Shown here one piece after another: positions 50,965-60,033 of a stretch of 64,000 bases of DNA. The position numbers and the translations under genes were made by a program. This stretch comes from Gammaproteobacteria bacterium (GTDB lineage Bacteria; Pseudomonadota; Gammaproteobacteria; Burkholderiales; Sulfuricellaceae). Within the stretch, counting starts at the first letter, position 1. Each line of letters opens with the position of its first letter. The notes under the pieces are model-generated. The model ran no database searches. It saw nothing but the letters and a program-made list of their open reading frames with translations, and was not told the origin of the DNA. The stretch spans positions 1 through 64,000 of the forward strand of contig JAHJGO010000024.1 in assembly GCA_018824405.1 (NCBI GenBank), given 5' to 3'.

Positions 50965-53181
50965 CTAGCTGTTTGCCTTGTGGGCGCCGGGAGAATTCGA
51001 TTCTCCATTCATCGTGGCGTTTATCGCTTTCATGCTGCATACTAGCAACCTGTACTCGGGAGGCCAGAAAATTTGTTCCTTACAAGACTGATCCTCAGCT
51101 TTGCCCTGACCCTGATTTCCACATTCATTTACGCCGAACCGACTTACCCGGCGCTTGAACATTCCTTCGATGACCGGCTGCAATCCCAGCTTGTACGCAA
51201 GCTGGATGATCTCGGCCTCGGGGGCGCAGTGCGCGAGCGCCGCCTGTCCGTGGCCCTGGCTGACATCACCGATCCCGCCCATCCCCGCTTCGCCTCCCTC
51301 AACCCCGACAACATGGTTTATGCAGCGAGCCTGCCCAAGATCGCTATTCTTCTTGGCGCCTTCTCCCGCATCGAGGCCGGCGACATGCAGCTGGATGCGC
51401 CTACCCGCGACACCCTCACCCGGATGGTTCGCGTTTCCTCCAACAGCGCCGCCAGCGAGATGCTGGAGCGGGTGGGGATGCGCTACCTGGCCAATCTGCT
51501 GCAGTCTCCCCGTTACCGCCTTTACGACCCCGAGCGCAATGGCGGCCTGTGGGTCGGCCGGCCCTACGGCAAGGGCGGAGAGACCCTGCGCGACCCCATG
51601 CACAACCTCTCGCACGGCGCGACGGCCCTGCAGGTGGCACGCTTCTACTACATGCTGGAGACCGGGCGGCTGGTTTCGCCCAGGCTGACCGGTGAGATGA
51701 AGTCCATCCTCGGCGACCCCGGCGTGCACCACAAATTCGTCAAGGGTCTGGAGGCCGAACGTCCGAGTTCGCAGATCTTCCGCAAATCCGGCAGCTGGCG
51801 GAACTGGCATGCCGACAGCGCCATTGTCGAACGCGACGGCCGCCGCTACATCGCAGTGGCCCTGGCGGAAGACCCCCAGGGCGGCGAGTGGCTGCGCCGC
51901 CTGATTGTCAGGATGGATGAAGCCGTGTTTGATACCGCCCCCATCGGCAAGGTGGCGCTTCTCCATTAGCCGCTGCAGGCGGGTGCCCAGTGTCTGGTGT
52001 GCGACCGCCGAGTTTTTCCCCAGCACGTTCGAGTTGATCACCACCATGTAGTGCAGCCGGTGCTTGCCCGCCGGATGTTCGACGATGGCCACCGAATTCA
52101 GCAGGTTCTCCACGTTGCCCTGATATTTCCGGCAGACAAAGCCCGGCTCCGGCTTGCAGCGATACAGGGAGCCGGACTTGAAGTACACGGCGGCGTCGTT
52201 GAGTGCAGGCGAGGAAGCATAGCGGATGCGTCTCTGGGTCATGTACAGGAGACGCTTGATTTCCCGGCTGGACCAGACATCCACAATCCGTCCTTCCTCC
52301 AGCGCGAGCAGCCAGTGCATCAGCTCCCGCGGCGTGGCTCCGCTGCCAGCCCCGGGCACTCTGGCCTTGCCGGTGCGGGTGAAAAATCCCCCCTGCCGCA
52401 GAGCCTGCGGGTCCAGGCCGCTGCGCACTATACCGTCCTGCAGCACCTTCTCCAGCAACGCCGAGAGCGTAGCCTTCGAATTTGACTGGAAGAAAGCGTC
52501 GATTTGCGCCTCCCCGAGCGGGTAATTCCGGCCCGCGCCGGCGAGCAGCAGGGCTTCGCGCATCACCATGGAAGCGGCTGCGTTGGAACTCGCCGACATC
52601 ATCCAGTCGAGAAAGGTCCACAGGCTCGCCGCGTCCCCCTGGCGCAGGGGGCGGTGAGAAAGTTGAGTGCCGTTCCAGAAGGGAACGACGTGGCTGTCGT
52701 AGACAATGAAATCGTCGGCCACCACCCGCGTTTCCCGCAGAATCCGTTCGCGCGCCGCGAGGTCGTTGGGATAGAGGTCGGCAAGCAGCTGGAACAGGGC
52801 CGTGGCCACCACCAGTTTGCCCACGCTGCCCGGATTGAAGCGCGCGTTGGCGCGGTGCTCTGCGTAGACTGGCCGGGCCGGGTCGCTGAGGTCAAGGACG
52901 GCTATTGCGTAGCGGTCGGCCTCTGCGTCCAGCAGGTCCGCCACCTGGCGGCTGAATTCCGGGTCGGCCTGAGGCAGGGCAAGGGTGGCGCCGGCAAGGC
53001 GCAAGTCCACCTGGTTCAGCGCCAGTTGCCCCCCCGGCGGCTGCACCCGGCCACGGGCCTTGCCGTCCTGCGCCAGCCGGTAGCCCTCGAGCCGGGCGAT
53101 GCCGGTGTAGGCTTCACCGTCCAGCGGGTAGGGGAGTGCCAGGCCGGGCAGCAGCAGGAATATCAGCAGCAGACCGCGCAT
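50965..53181 (-). CDS. Serine hydrolase (class A beta-lactamase fold) with long open frame into antisense DNA
   Basis: Residues 1-410 form a normal exported protein: signal peptide (LLLIFLLLPGLALPYP), then the penicillin-recognising motifs SVGK (119-122), SSN (198-200) and KSG (335-337). The homologous part ends near RLQRLMEKRH (about 51952). No stop follows; the frame stays open for another 328 codons, exactly codon-opposed to the plus-strand hydrolase gene at 51073-51969, and ends 2 bp before the translocase-like start. The tail has no sign of a protein domain and is probably an antisense artefact of GC-rich codons. Either the natural stop was lost or a base error hides it. Confidence 0.7.
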   Translation of the reverse strand: MRGLLLIFLLLPGLALPYPLDGEAYTGIARLEGYRLAQDGKARGRVQPPGGQLALNQVDLRLAGATLALPQADPEFSRQVADLLDAEADRYAIAVLDLSDPARPVYAEHRANARFNPGSVGKLVVATALFQLLADLYPNDLAARERILRETRVVADDFIVYDSHVVPFWNGTQLSHRPLRQGDAASLWTFLDWMMSASSNAAASMVMREALLLAGAGRNYPLGEAQIDAFFQSNSKATLSALLEKVLQDGIVRSGLDPQALRQGGFFTRTGKARVPGAGSGATPRELMHWLLALEEGRIVDVWSSREIKRLLYMTQRRIRYASSPALNDAAVYFKSGSLYRCKPEPGFVCRKYQGNVENLLNSVAIVEHPAGKHRLHYMVVINSNVLGKNSAVAHQTLGTRLQRLMEKRHLADGGGIKHGFIHPDNQAAQPLAALGVFRQGHCDVAAAVAFDNGAVGMPVPPAAGFAEDLRTRTFGLQTLDEFVVHAGVAEDGLHLTGQPGRNQPPGLQHVVEACHLQGRRAVREVVHGVAQGLSALAVGPADPQAAIALGVVKAVTGRLQQIGQVAHPHPLQHLAGGAVGGNANHPGEGVAGRRIQLHVAGLDAGEGAKKNSDLGQARCINHVVGVEGGEAGMGGIGDVSQGHGQAALAHCAPEAEIIQLAYKLGLQPVIEGMFKRRVSRFGVNECGNQGQGKAEDQSCKEQIFWPPEYRLLVCSMKAINATMNGESNSPGAHKANS
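51073..51969 (+). CDS. Serine hydrolase (class A beta-lactamase fold), nested on the opposite strand
   Basis: This 298-residue protein has a TTG start with GGGAGG 9 nt upstream and a signal peptide (LILSFALTLISTFIYA). The motifs SLPK (86-89), SSN (122-124) and KSG (238-240) match active-site Ser/Lys, SDN-like and KTG-like elements. It may be a transpeptidase-like or beta-lactamase-like enzyme of the envelope; substrate unknown. It is a distant relative of the minus-strand hydrolase and lies wholly within that gene's open frame, on the complementary strand. Confidence 0.82.
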   Translation: MFLTRLILSFALTLISTFIYAEPTYPALEHSFDDRLQSQLVRKLDDLGLGGAVRERRLSVALADITDPAHPRFASLNPDNMVYAASLPKIAILLGAFSRIEAGDMQLDAPTRDTLTRMVRVSSNSAASEMLERVGMRYLANLLQSPRYRLYDPERNGGLWVGRPYGKGGETLRDPMHNLSHGATALQVARFYYMLETGRLVSPRLTGEMKSILGDPGVHHKFVKGLEAERPSSQIFRKSGSWRNWHADSAIVERDGRRYIAVALAEDPQGGEWLRRLIVRMDEAVFDTAPIGKVALLH

Positions 53182-56087
53182 TACATTTCCTCCCGCAGCT
53201 TGATCACTCGCCCGGAACGGGTGCGAAGCGGTGCGTCCAGTTCAAGAAGAAAACGGTTGCGGAGCGCCTCCCGGCTTTGCAGGTATGGGCGGATCTGGAA
53301 CAGGGCGAGGCGTCCCGCCACGAAGCCGAATTCCACGTCAGCCGGGACGATCTGCCCCGTTTCGTCCCGCTGCGGAAAACGATCCGGCAGCTCCCGGCCC
53401 AGTTGTCTCAACTGCTCGATTTCGGCCGGCGCCAGCACCGGCTGGCCCGAAACCGGCCGCCCCTCGAGGCCGCCGCCAGCGACAAGGATGCGCCGGGTGG
53501 TGGCGCTGGCCTCGGCCAGCAGCCGCACTTCTCCTGTCCCGGCAGTGATGAGCAGCTCCTCCGCCGCCTGTCCGGAGACGGCCCCGCCTACGCCTTCATT
53601 CGCCGCTACCGTATAAGCCTCGGGACTTCCACCCTCCAGGTCCAGGGTCACCATCACCCCCGATTTGTCCACAGCTACCGAACGCTGCAGCAGAACCGAA
53701 ACATAGACGTGCTCGGGTAAATCCATGCGCATCTGCCGCCAGGCGAAAGCCCGTTCGTCAAAGGGCGAGGCCCACACTTGCAGGATTGCTTCCACCACGC
53801 GGTCGAGGCCGGTTACATTGGGCACGGTGAGGTTGAGCCCCGCGCCGCTGAATCCCGGCAGATCCTCCACGTTGGTATCGCTGCGCACGAAGACGGCGTA
53901 GCTGCCATCCGGACCGAAGCGCTCACGCATGGCTTTGCCCAGTGCCGTGCGGAACGAAGCACCTGGCTCGGCCGTCACTATCCAGGCCCGCAGGCGTTCC
54001 CGCAGTTTTCTGGCCTCGGCTTCCTGCTGTTGGGCAGACAGGCTGCCGATGCGGCGGTACTCCGCGCGCATCCACGCGAAGGTGCTCATGCCCGTTCCCG
54101 GCATGGGCTGTTCGAGAAAAGCGCGATAGGCGCCGAAGGGAATCACCAGTCCGTCCGACACTTCCTCCGGGTAGTGGCTTTTCAGTTCGCCCAGCCTGGC
54201 TGCCTTCGGACCGGCGATGCGCCCGGCGTCGACAGCCCGCAACTCCCCGAGAGGGATGGGGTCGCGGCGCGCGAGATCCAGTTTGTCAAAATCCGGGTGG
54301 ATGCGCTCCGGCGTCCGGCCCTCCTGGATAAAAACACTCTCCCAGCGAGGTCCGTCCTCGGAGATCAGCACACGGCCTCCCGGGCTCACGGCCATGACCA
54401 CGATCCGCCCCGCCATCGCCTGCAAACGCGATACCAGCCCGGCATCCACCACCACGTTGGGAATGCCGAAATTGCTGGCGAGGAGTTGCACATGGGAGAG
54501 GATGTTGCCTGCCTCTGAAGTGAGAATACCGGCCACGGGCGGAAGGTTCGCCGTCGTTTCGGGCAACAGGTAGATGCCGTCCGGCCGGGGGTCGGAGATA
54601 TCCAGGCGCAGGACGCCCCGGGCTAGGCCCGGATTGAGGGCGCGCAGCCCGACCCCCACCGGCTGGCCGAAAACCTCGTGCTCGATCCCGGCCAGGCTGT
54701 TGGCCTCCTGCAGAAGGCCGTCCAGCAGGGTCGAATAGACCAGGAGCGGGCTTGCACGCAGGCGGTCCGGTACGAACTGGCTCGCCAGGGGTTCGATGCG
54801 GGCGAGCTTCGTCACCGCCTCGGCGAAGTGGAAACCAAGTTCTCTTCCGGCCCAGGCGGGCACCCGCGCCAGGTAGCCAAGTTCCGCGCGATATTGCTCC
54901 AGGGGAAGACTCGGCACAGACAGCCGACCAAGCGCCTGCTGTGTTGCCTGACGCTCCCGGAGGGTGAGCAGGCCCGTGCCGTACATGGCTTCTGTAGCAC
55001 TGCCCAGCAGGGCAAGGCGCTCGGCGCGGCTGGCTCTGGGTGGCTTGTCGAGCAGGCCGAGGCCTGTGGTAAATGCCTCGGCCTCGACATCCAGGCTGAG
55101 CCTCAGCGCCGCCAAGCGCAGCCTGGGCGGCAATTTTGGCAGCGCTTCACGCAGCTCTGCCAGGAGCGCAGCGCTGGCGGCAAAGCGCTGCGCTGGTGAG
55201 AGAGGTTTTTCCAGCTCACGGGCAAAGTCCCGCAGTTGGCCGGCGAGTGGGTGCGTGTCGAGGCGCTTCGCCAGTTCGCGTAGCGGCAGGCCCAGCTCAC
55301 GGAAGACGAAAAGCGCTTCGATAGCCTGGGCAAGCTGCTCGAACTCGGGTTCGCTGCGCCTCTGCTGGCGGGCATAGGCCCGCACCCGTTCGGCGTCGGC
55401 TGCCTCCGGCTGTGAGTGGAGCTTGTTGCGCAGCGGTGCGAAGCCGGTATCCAGGGTGGCGAGGGTGGAGGAGAGTTCGTGGGACCGTGTCACCGTCCCG
55501 CCATTCCGGGCACGCGGCAGCAGCAGCGCTGCCTGGCGCAGCAGCAGAAACCCCCTTTCTCCCCGCTGACTGGCGGCCAACGCGGTCAGGATGGCTTCCG
55601 CGGCGGCGGTTTCGTCCTCTATCTGGAAGGCACCCCGGTAGTAGCGTGCCCGTCGCAGGATCCAGCCGTTGTCCGCCGCCACCAGATAACGTTCCAGCAG
55701 GATGGCATTCAGTGCCGGTCGTCCCTGTGTAGAGGCCAGTATTTTGTGATCGCTGGCGGCCAGAACGTTGCCCACCAGGAAGCCCGCTTCCCGGAGGGTG
55801 CGAGCGCGTTCCCCGAGCCTGCCGTGCTGGATGCCGCCGCCATGGGACGTGCAGGCATAAGGTTCGGGGGGCAGCACCGCACCATCCTTGCAGAACCAGT
55901 AAATCCCGTCAAAAGGGCCTCTGGGATCCGTTTTCATCCCGGCGATCCAGCGGGCCATCTCTCCGGTATCGGCTAGTACGCTCGGGGTTGCGAGGGGCGC
56001 CAGGATGAGGAAAAGGGCAATCATCAGCCCCCTTGCAGCAACAAGGGTTGCGAATGGAAGTGTAGCGGCCTGTTTTTCGTGGTTCAT
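53181..56087 (-). CDS. Exported PEP/pyruvate-dikinase-related protein with glucan-water-dikinase-like order
   Basis: This 968-residue protein starts at 56087 (MNHEKQAATL); the region LMIALFLILAPLATPSVLA looks like a signal peptide. About 450 helical residues follow, then a phosphohistidine domain (SEAGNILSHVQLLASNFGIP, His about residue 532), then a C-terminal ATP-grasp domain (GPKAARLGELKSH, VRSDTNVEDLPGFSGAGLNL, DVEFGFVAGRLALFQIRPY). Phosphohistidine before ATP-grasp is the order of glucan water dikinases; PEP synthase has the reverse. It probably transfers a phosphate from a nucleotide to an unknown acceptor. It overlaps the hydrolase start by TAATG. Confidence 0.78.
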   Translation of the reverse strand: MNHEKQAATLPFATLVAARGLMIALFLILAPLATPSVLADTGEMARWIAGMKTDPRGPFDGIYWFCKDGAVLPPEPYACTSHGGGIQHGRLGERARTLREAGFLVGNVLAASDHKILASTQGRPALNAILLERYLVAADNGWILRRARYYRGAFQIEDETAAAEAILTALAASQRGERGFLLLRQAALLLPRARNGGTVTRSHELSSTLATLDTGFAPLRNKLHSQPEAADAERVRAYARQQRRSEPEFEQLAQAIEALFVFRELGLPLRELAKRLDTHPLAGQLRDFARELEKPLSPAQRFAASAALLAELREALPKLPPRLRLAALRLSLDVEAEAFTTGLGLLDKPPRASRAERLALLGSATEAMYGTGLLTLRERQATQQALGRLSVPSLPLEQYRAELGYLARVPAWAGRELGFHFAEAVTKLARIEPLASQFVPDRLRASPLLVYSTLLDGLLQEANSLAGIEHEVFGQPVGVGLRALNPGLARGVLRLDISDPRPDGIYLLPETTANLPPVAGILTSEAGNILSHVQLLASNFGIPNVVVDAGLVSRLQAMAGRIVVMAVSPGGRVLISEDGPRWESVFIQEGRTPERIHPDFDKLDLARRDPIPLGELRAVDAGRIAGPKAARLGELKSHYPEEVSDGLVIPFGAYRAFLEQPMPGTGMSTFAWMRAEYRRIGSLSAQQQEAEARKLRERLRAWIVTAEPGASFRTALGKAMRERFGPDGSYAVFVRSDTNVEDLPGFSGAGLNLTVPNVTGLDRVVEAILQVWASPFDERAFAWRQMRMDLPEHVYVSVLLQRSVAVDKSGVMVTLDLEGGSPEAYTVAANEGVGGAVSGQAAEELLITAGTGEVRLLAEASATTRRILVAGGGLEGRPVSGQPVLAPAEIEQLRQLGRELPDRFPQRDETGQIVPADVEFGFVAGRLALFQIRPYLQSREALRNRFLLELDAPLRTRSGRVIKLREEM

Positions 56088-56252
56088 GCCTGCTCCGCCA
56101 GGGGACTGCCGACCCATTCCTTGTTTGGTCTATGGAAACTCGTGCAATTCATGAACTGCCCGTGAATATCCGTTGAGTCCGAATAGCGGGCCTGTCAGGC
56201 TGGGCCGATCGGACATGAGCTGTTGTCAGACCAAGTCGAAATTCCTGCGGTT

Positions 56253-56753
56253 TTACCTGGATGGCAGCAGTTCGCTGATCGCCTTGACGTACACAGGTTC
56301 ATCCCATTCTGCGCCGCCCTGCAGGGTATGGCGAATATTTCCCTGTGGGTCGAGCAGGAAAGTGGACGGCGCGACGAACACTTTCCAGGCACCTACGCCA
56401 TCGCCTTCCTCGTCCATCAGCACGGTGAAGTTGATATTCATTTTTTTGACGAAATCGCTTACATCCTTGTTCGTTTCGCCCATGTTCACTGCCAGGATGA
56501 CGAAAGGCTTGCCGGCCATTTTCTTTTCCAGACGCTGCATGGCTGGCATTTCCTTGAGGCAGGGTGGGCACCAGGTGGCCCAGAACTGCACCATGACCAC
56601 CTTGCCGCGATAATCTTCCAGTTTGTGGGCTTTACCTTTGAGGTCTTTCAGAGCCAGAGGTGGCGTTGTGGCGCCTTTCCAGGGTTTGAGCTCGCTGGCT
56701 TGAGCGGATGAGAGCAAAAAAAGGCAAAACAGGCCTAGAAGCAGTTTTTTCAT
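56253..56753 (-). CDS. TlpA-like periplasmic thioredoxin
   Basis: This 166-residue protein has a signal peptide (LLLGLFCLFLLSSAQA-SE) and a thioredoxin fold with CPPC at residues 62-65 (FWATWCPPCLKEMPAM) and cis-Pro region VAPSTFLLDPQG. It likely reduces periplasmic disulfides, for example in cytochrome c maturation. It overlaps the upstream alpha/beta-hydrolase-like gene by 4 nt. Confidence 0.92.
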   Translation of the reverse strand: MKKLLLGLFCLFLLSSAQASELKPWKGATTPPLALKDLKGKAHKLEDYRGKVVMVQFWATWCPPCLKEMPAMQRLEKKMAGKPFVILAVNMGETNKDVSDFVKKMNINFTVLMDEEGDGVGAWKVFVAPSTFLLDPQGNIRHTLQGGAEWDEPVYVKAISELLPSR

Positions 56754-57514
56754 GGTTTGATTTCCAGTTGATTGAGCGCATCCAGCACCAGTTCCGGCAG
56801 TTGCTCTGCCATGGCGTTTTCAGCAGGCGTGGCATCGAGGCGGACGTAAAAATGGCTGCGCACCTTGGGCAGGATCTTGCTTTTGACTTTCGTGCCGCCG
56901 CGGGCGAATTCCACCTTGAGGTGCTCCAGCCACCAGCGGCCTGGCGACAGATGTCCCTGATAAATGAACAGCGGCAGGCGGGTCTGGGTGACGATGGGGT
57001 GATACTGAGCTTCCACGCCGGGTGCGGGCGAGACGGAATAGAGATCGGGATAGAACAGCAGCGCGCCGGCGAGTGCGCTCCTGTCTTGCTCGCTTGCCTC
57101 GTCCTGCCAGGCTTTTGCGCCGCGCAGAATCGGGGTGGCACCGTGGCCGGCGGTGATCAGCACGACTTTCTTGCCGCTCAGCTTGATTGCCTGGGCGATG
57201 ATTTCCTTGATTTCATCCGGCGGAATTTTCTCCAGGCTGCTGGGCAGGATGGGCAGGAAATGGGCGTCGAGCATGTCCGGAAACCAGGTTTCATAGCCGT
57301 AGGAAGCAAGTACTCCGGCAGTGCGTGCTTCGTTGGCGCTGTGTCCTTCGTCGCACACGAACCAGATCAGCAGGGTATTTCCCTGTGCCGGATAGGTGCG
57401 TAGCGAAACCTCGGTGCCGGTGGACAGGCTCAGGGAAGACGGCGAAGCGGCAAACGCCGTGCCCAGGGAAAACAGCAACGCCAATCCAAGCGTGACAAGC
57501 CGGAAAAAAGCCAA
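56750..57514 (-). CDS. Exported alpha/beta-hydrolase-like protein
   Basis: This 254-residue protein has a signal peptide (LVTLGLALLFSLGTAFA-AS) and an alpha/beta pattern (NTLLIWFVCDEGHS, KVVLITAGHGATPIL). The nucleophile elbow reads AGHGA, without the usual Ser, so it may not hydrolyse esters. Late PLFIYQGHLSPGRWWLEHL and SHFYVRLD resemble the acid and His loops. I do not recognise a specific family beyond this. It is paired with the TlpA-like gene. Confidence 0.72.
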   Translation of the reverse strand: MAFFRLVTLGLALLFSLGTAFAASPSSLSLSTGTEVSLRTYPAQGNTLLIWFVCDEGHSANEARTAGVLASYGYETWFPDMLDAHFLPILPSSLEKIPPDEIKEIIAQAIKLSGKKVVLITAGHGATPILRGAKAWQDEASEQDRSALAGALLFYPDLYSVSPAPGVEAQYHPIVTQTRLPLFIYQGHLSPGRWWLEHLKVEFARGGTKVKSKILPKVRSHFYVRLDATPAENAMAEQLPELVLDALNQLEIKP

Positions 57515-57588
57515 GACCGGACTCCATTTATGATTAACGAGTAAGTTAGTTTAACCCAAACCGTATGGGCTGTAACGGCACGAATGGA

Positions 57589-59163
57589 CTATGGCCGTTC
57601 TGGTTTTTGCGCCTGGCCATTGTTTCCAGCGCCGGGAACGAATTCCATGATGTGCTGCAGCAGGGTTTCGTCCAGAAGTGCCTCGGCCTGAAAAGTTCCG
57701 GCATAGGCCTGGTGTTCCTGTTTGAGTTCGTAGCAGTTCGCCCCGTCGATATCCATCAGCAGGGCATCCATGCCCGCTTCGCTGAAGGCGCGGTGGCGCT
57801 TGATGAAAAAATGGCTGCAGCACATGCCCACGTAGGCGCTGGTCCCGGTGGCACGCATCTCCTCCAGGGTTTCCACCAGTTGCTCGTAGCGGATGATAGT
57901 CTTTACCGCCATGCCGCGCTCACGGCCCAGACGGTAGGCCTCGCCGACCTCGCACAATCCGCACTCGATGCACTCGTCCTGGTGGCGCCATTCGCACCAG
58001 GCGGGCTTGGCGCAATAAGGCACCAGCATTACCGAGGCGCGTTCGAGAATGTTTCCGGCTGCGGCCTTGCCGGGGCTGTGGATCATCAGGCGGCTGGCCT
58101 GCTGCCGGCTCAGCCCCAGGCTCTGGCAGCCACGGTGCTTGTCGAGCAGGATTCTGGCCAGAGCGGAAAAATCTTCCGCGTTTGCGCCCGGCGCGTTCCC
58201 GGTATCGTCTCCGATGTTGCGGCGGATCGCTTCTTCCAGATGCACTTCAGGAATGCCGCGCAGGGCCTGCTGCAAGGTGTCGAGAAAAGCGGCATCGGCA
58301 GTCTGGCAGTCGGAAGCGAATTCGATGCGGCCGACCTTCCCTTCCGGAGTGAAACTGGCGCGACCGCGCAGCAGCACGCCAGCGGGCGTTTTCCACAGCG
58401 CTTCCAGCCAGTTTCCGTCCTGTCCGCTCCAGTCGATGGCGTGGGCCGGTAATGCGGAAAGTGCAGCCGCTCCCGGCATGGCAGTTTCGCCGGGGCTGGC
58501 GGGATGCAGGGAGAGGGAAAAAGTTCGTGCCAGTTGCGTTTCAAGGGCTTGCTGCAAAGCCTGTTCCGGAACATTGGGGCATCGTTCGCTGAATGGCGCG
58601 AAACGGTCCCGGGCGGCGGAGAGACCGTCCGGAGAAAGCTTCTCGGTCGGCACCCGCAAGGCTTCCAGCATGGCGCGGATGTCCACATCGAGCAGCAGTA
58701 TTCCATGGAGCAGCAACACGCCACGCTCCACCACGGCAAACACGCTGGCGATTTTCCGCCCCTCGATTTCCACATCGTTGGGGAACTTGAAGCCGGCCAC
58801 CAGCCCGAACCCGGACAGGGCGGAAATGATGGCTGTGCAGGCTCCCTGAAGATGCGATGCCAGGCGGCCCCCGATATCACCCCGTATCAGGGTAAAAGCC
58901 ATCTGTTGGGGATCGTGGTACAGGGCACCGCCACCGGTGATGCGCCGCGCCACCTCAATGCCTTGCGTTGAGCAATGATCCAGCCGCAGTTCCCGGTCGA
59001 TGGCCTGAAAGCGCCCCACGCTGACGCAGGGGTGGGTGCGGTAAAAGCGCAGCAGGTCCGGACGCTGCCCGTCCGCGCGCAGGGTCAGCCATGAATGGTC
59101 GAAAGCCAGGTGGCGAAGGGCGCTGTCGGTACCGGCGTGCAGCAGCAGGGTGGAGCGAGTCAT
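57589..59163 (-). CDS. Lipoate-protein ligase fused to a cysteine-rich DUF116 domain
   Basis: The N-terminal half of this 524-residue protein is a LplA/LipB-type ligase: RRITGGG (73-79), KFPNDV (126-131) with the adenylate-contacting Lys region, and GRKIAS (135-140). The middle has an accessory domain (about 240-330). The C-terminal 170 residues carry CAKPAWCEW, CIECGLCEVGEA and GMCCSHFF, the DUF116 cysteine pattern, which could bind a metal or iron-sulfur cluster. Ligase role: attaches lipoate or a related group to a carrier protein. It ends 27 bp before the ATPase operon end on the same strand. Confidence 0.82.
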   Translation of the reverse strand: MTRSTLLLHAGTDSALRHLAFDHSWLTLRADGQRPDLLRFYRTHPCVSVGRFQAIDRELRLDHCSTQGIEVARRITGGGALYHDPQQMAFTLIRGDIGGRLASHLQGACTAIISALSGFGLVAGFKFPNDVEIEGRKIASVFAVVERGVLLLHGILLLDVDIRAMLEALRVPTEKLSPDGLSAARDRFAPFSERCPNVPEQALQQALETQLARTFSLSLHPASPGETAMPGAAALSALPAHAIDWSGQDGNWLEALWKTPAGVLLRGRASFTPEGKVGRIEFASDCQTADAAFLDTLQQALRGIPEVHLEEAIRRNIGDDTGNAPGANAEDFSALARILLDKHRGCQSLGLSRQQASRLMIHSPGKAAAGNILERASVMLVPYCAKPAWCEWRHQDECIECGLCEVGEAYRLGRERGMAVKTIIRYEQLVETLEEMRATGTSAYVGMCCSHFFIKRHRAFSEAGMDALLMDIDGANCYELKQEHQAYAGTFQAEALLDETLLQHIMEFVPGAGNNGQAQKPERP

Positions 59164-59190
59164 GATGTGTGCCCGGTTTGTTTTATTTGG

Positions 59191-60033
59191 CTATGCATCT
59201 TCAGGCGTCAGCGCATCGGCGCTGAGCATCAGGATCTCGATTTCCTCGATGATTTCTTCCTGGCGCAGGCCGTTGTATTTGAGGCGCAGGGCGCCCTGAT
59301 CTTTTTCCAGACGACGGATGGCGCTGTCCATGTGTTCCAGGCGGCGCCGGTTTTCCACCATGAGCGAACTGTAGAAAATTTCGTACAGGACGGCGTGGAG
59401 GTAATGGTCGGTCAACTCCGCGTAGAAGACCGGCGGCGTCAGGTAGAGTCGGGGCGGATAGGAGCAGGCCGGCTTGGCGGCAGCCAGTTCGGTCAGGGGG
59501 AGCAACTGGCGCATGCGCACCTGCCGGGTTTCGTCGCAATGGTACAGGGCGCTCAGCTTGATGGGCGCGTCTCCGGTCCCCTGATGCAGGGCGGCCAGCT
59601 GCCCGCTCAGACGTTCCAGCGTGGGATGAATTTCGGCTGCCATCGTGGCACCCTCCACTCGGGCCATCAGGCGTGTATCGTTTTCCAGTCCCGCTTCCAG
59701 GCGGTGCCCAACCGCAACCAGGGAGGTTTTGCCTGGGACGAATTCCTCCAGGGCGTCGAGCAGTTGCTCGTTGAAGTCGCCGCAGAAGCCGCGCTCCGAG
59801 CCGACCAGGATAAGGAGTTCTTCTTTCGGCTGCGCCAGTAGCAGGTCTTTGCCCTGAAAAGCGAGGAAGTGGCTGGAGGCCGCTTCAATACTCGCCACCA
59901 CCCGCCGCTGGGCTTCGAGAAAACCGGTCAGGGTGCGGATCTCGATCAGCGCCAGACTCTTCATGGCGGTCAGGATGCCGTCGATGTCGTTCAGGGTGGA
60001 GATGCGTTTCTGTACCTCACGCCGCTTGCTCAT
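59191..60033 (-). CDS. atpG: N-type ATPase gamma subunit
   Basis: This 280-residue central-stalk protein has long N- and C-terminal helices ([20 protein letters not shown] and the terminal [18 protein letters not shown]), plus [15 protein letters not shown], a conserved gamma motif. It rotates inside the alpha/beta ring. It overlaps atpA by 17 nt and ends the operon. Confidence 0.9.
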   Translation of the reverse strand: MSKRREVQKRISTLNDIDGILTAMKSLALIEIRTLTGFLEAQRRVVASIEAASSHFLAFQGKDLLLAQPKEELLILVGSERGFCGDFNEQLLDALEEFVPGKTSLVAVGHRLEAGLENDTRLMARVEGATMAAEIHPTLERLSGQLAALHQGTGDAPIKLSALYHCDETRQVRMRQLLPLTELAAAKPACSYPPRLYLTPPVFYAELTDHYLHAVLYEIFYSSLMVENRRRLEHMDSAIRRLEKDQGALRLKYNGLRQEEIIEEIEILMLSADALTPEDA

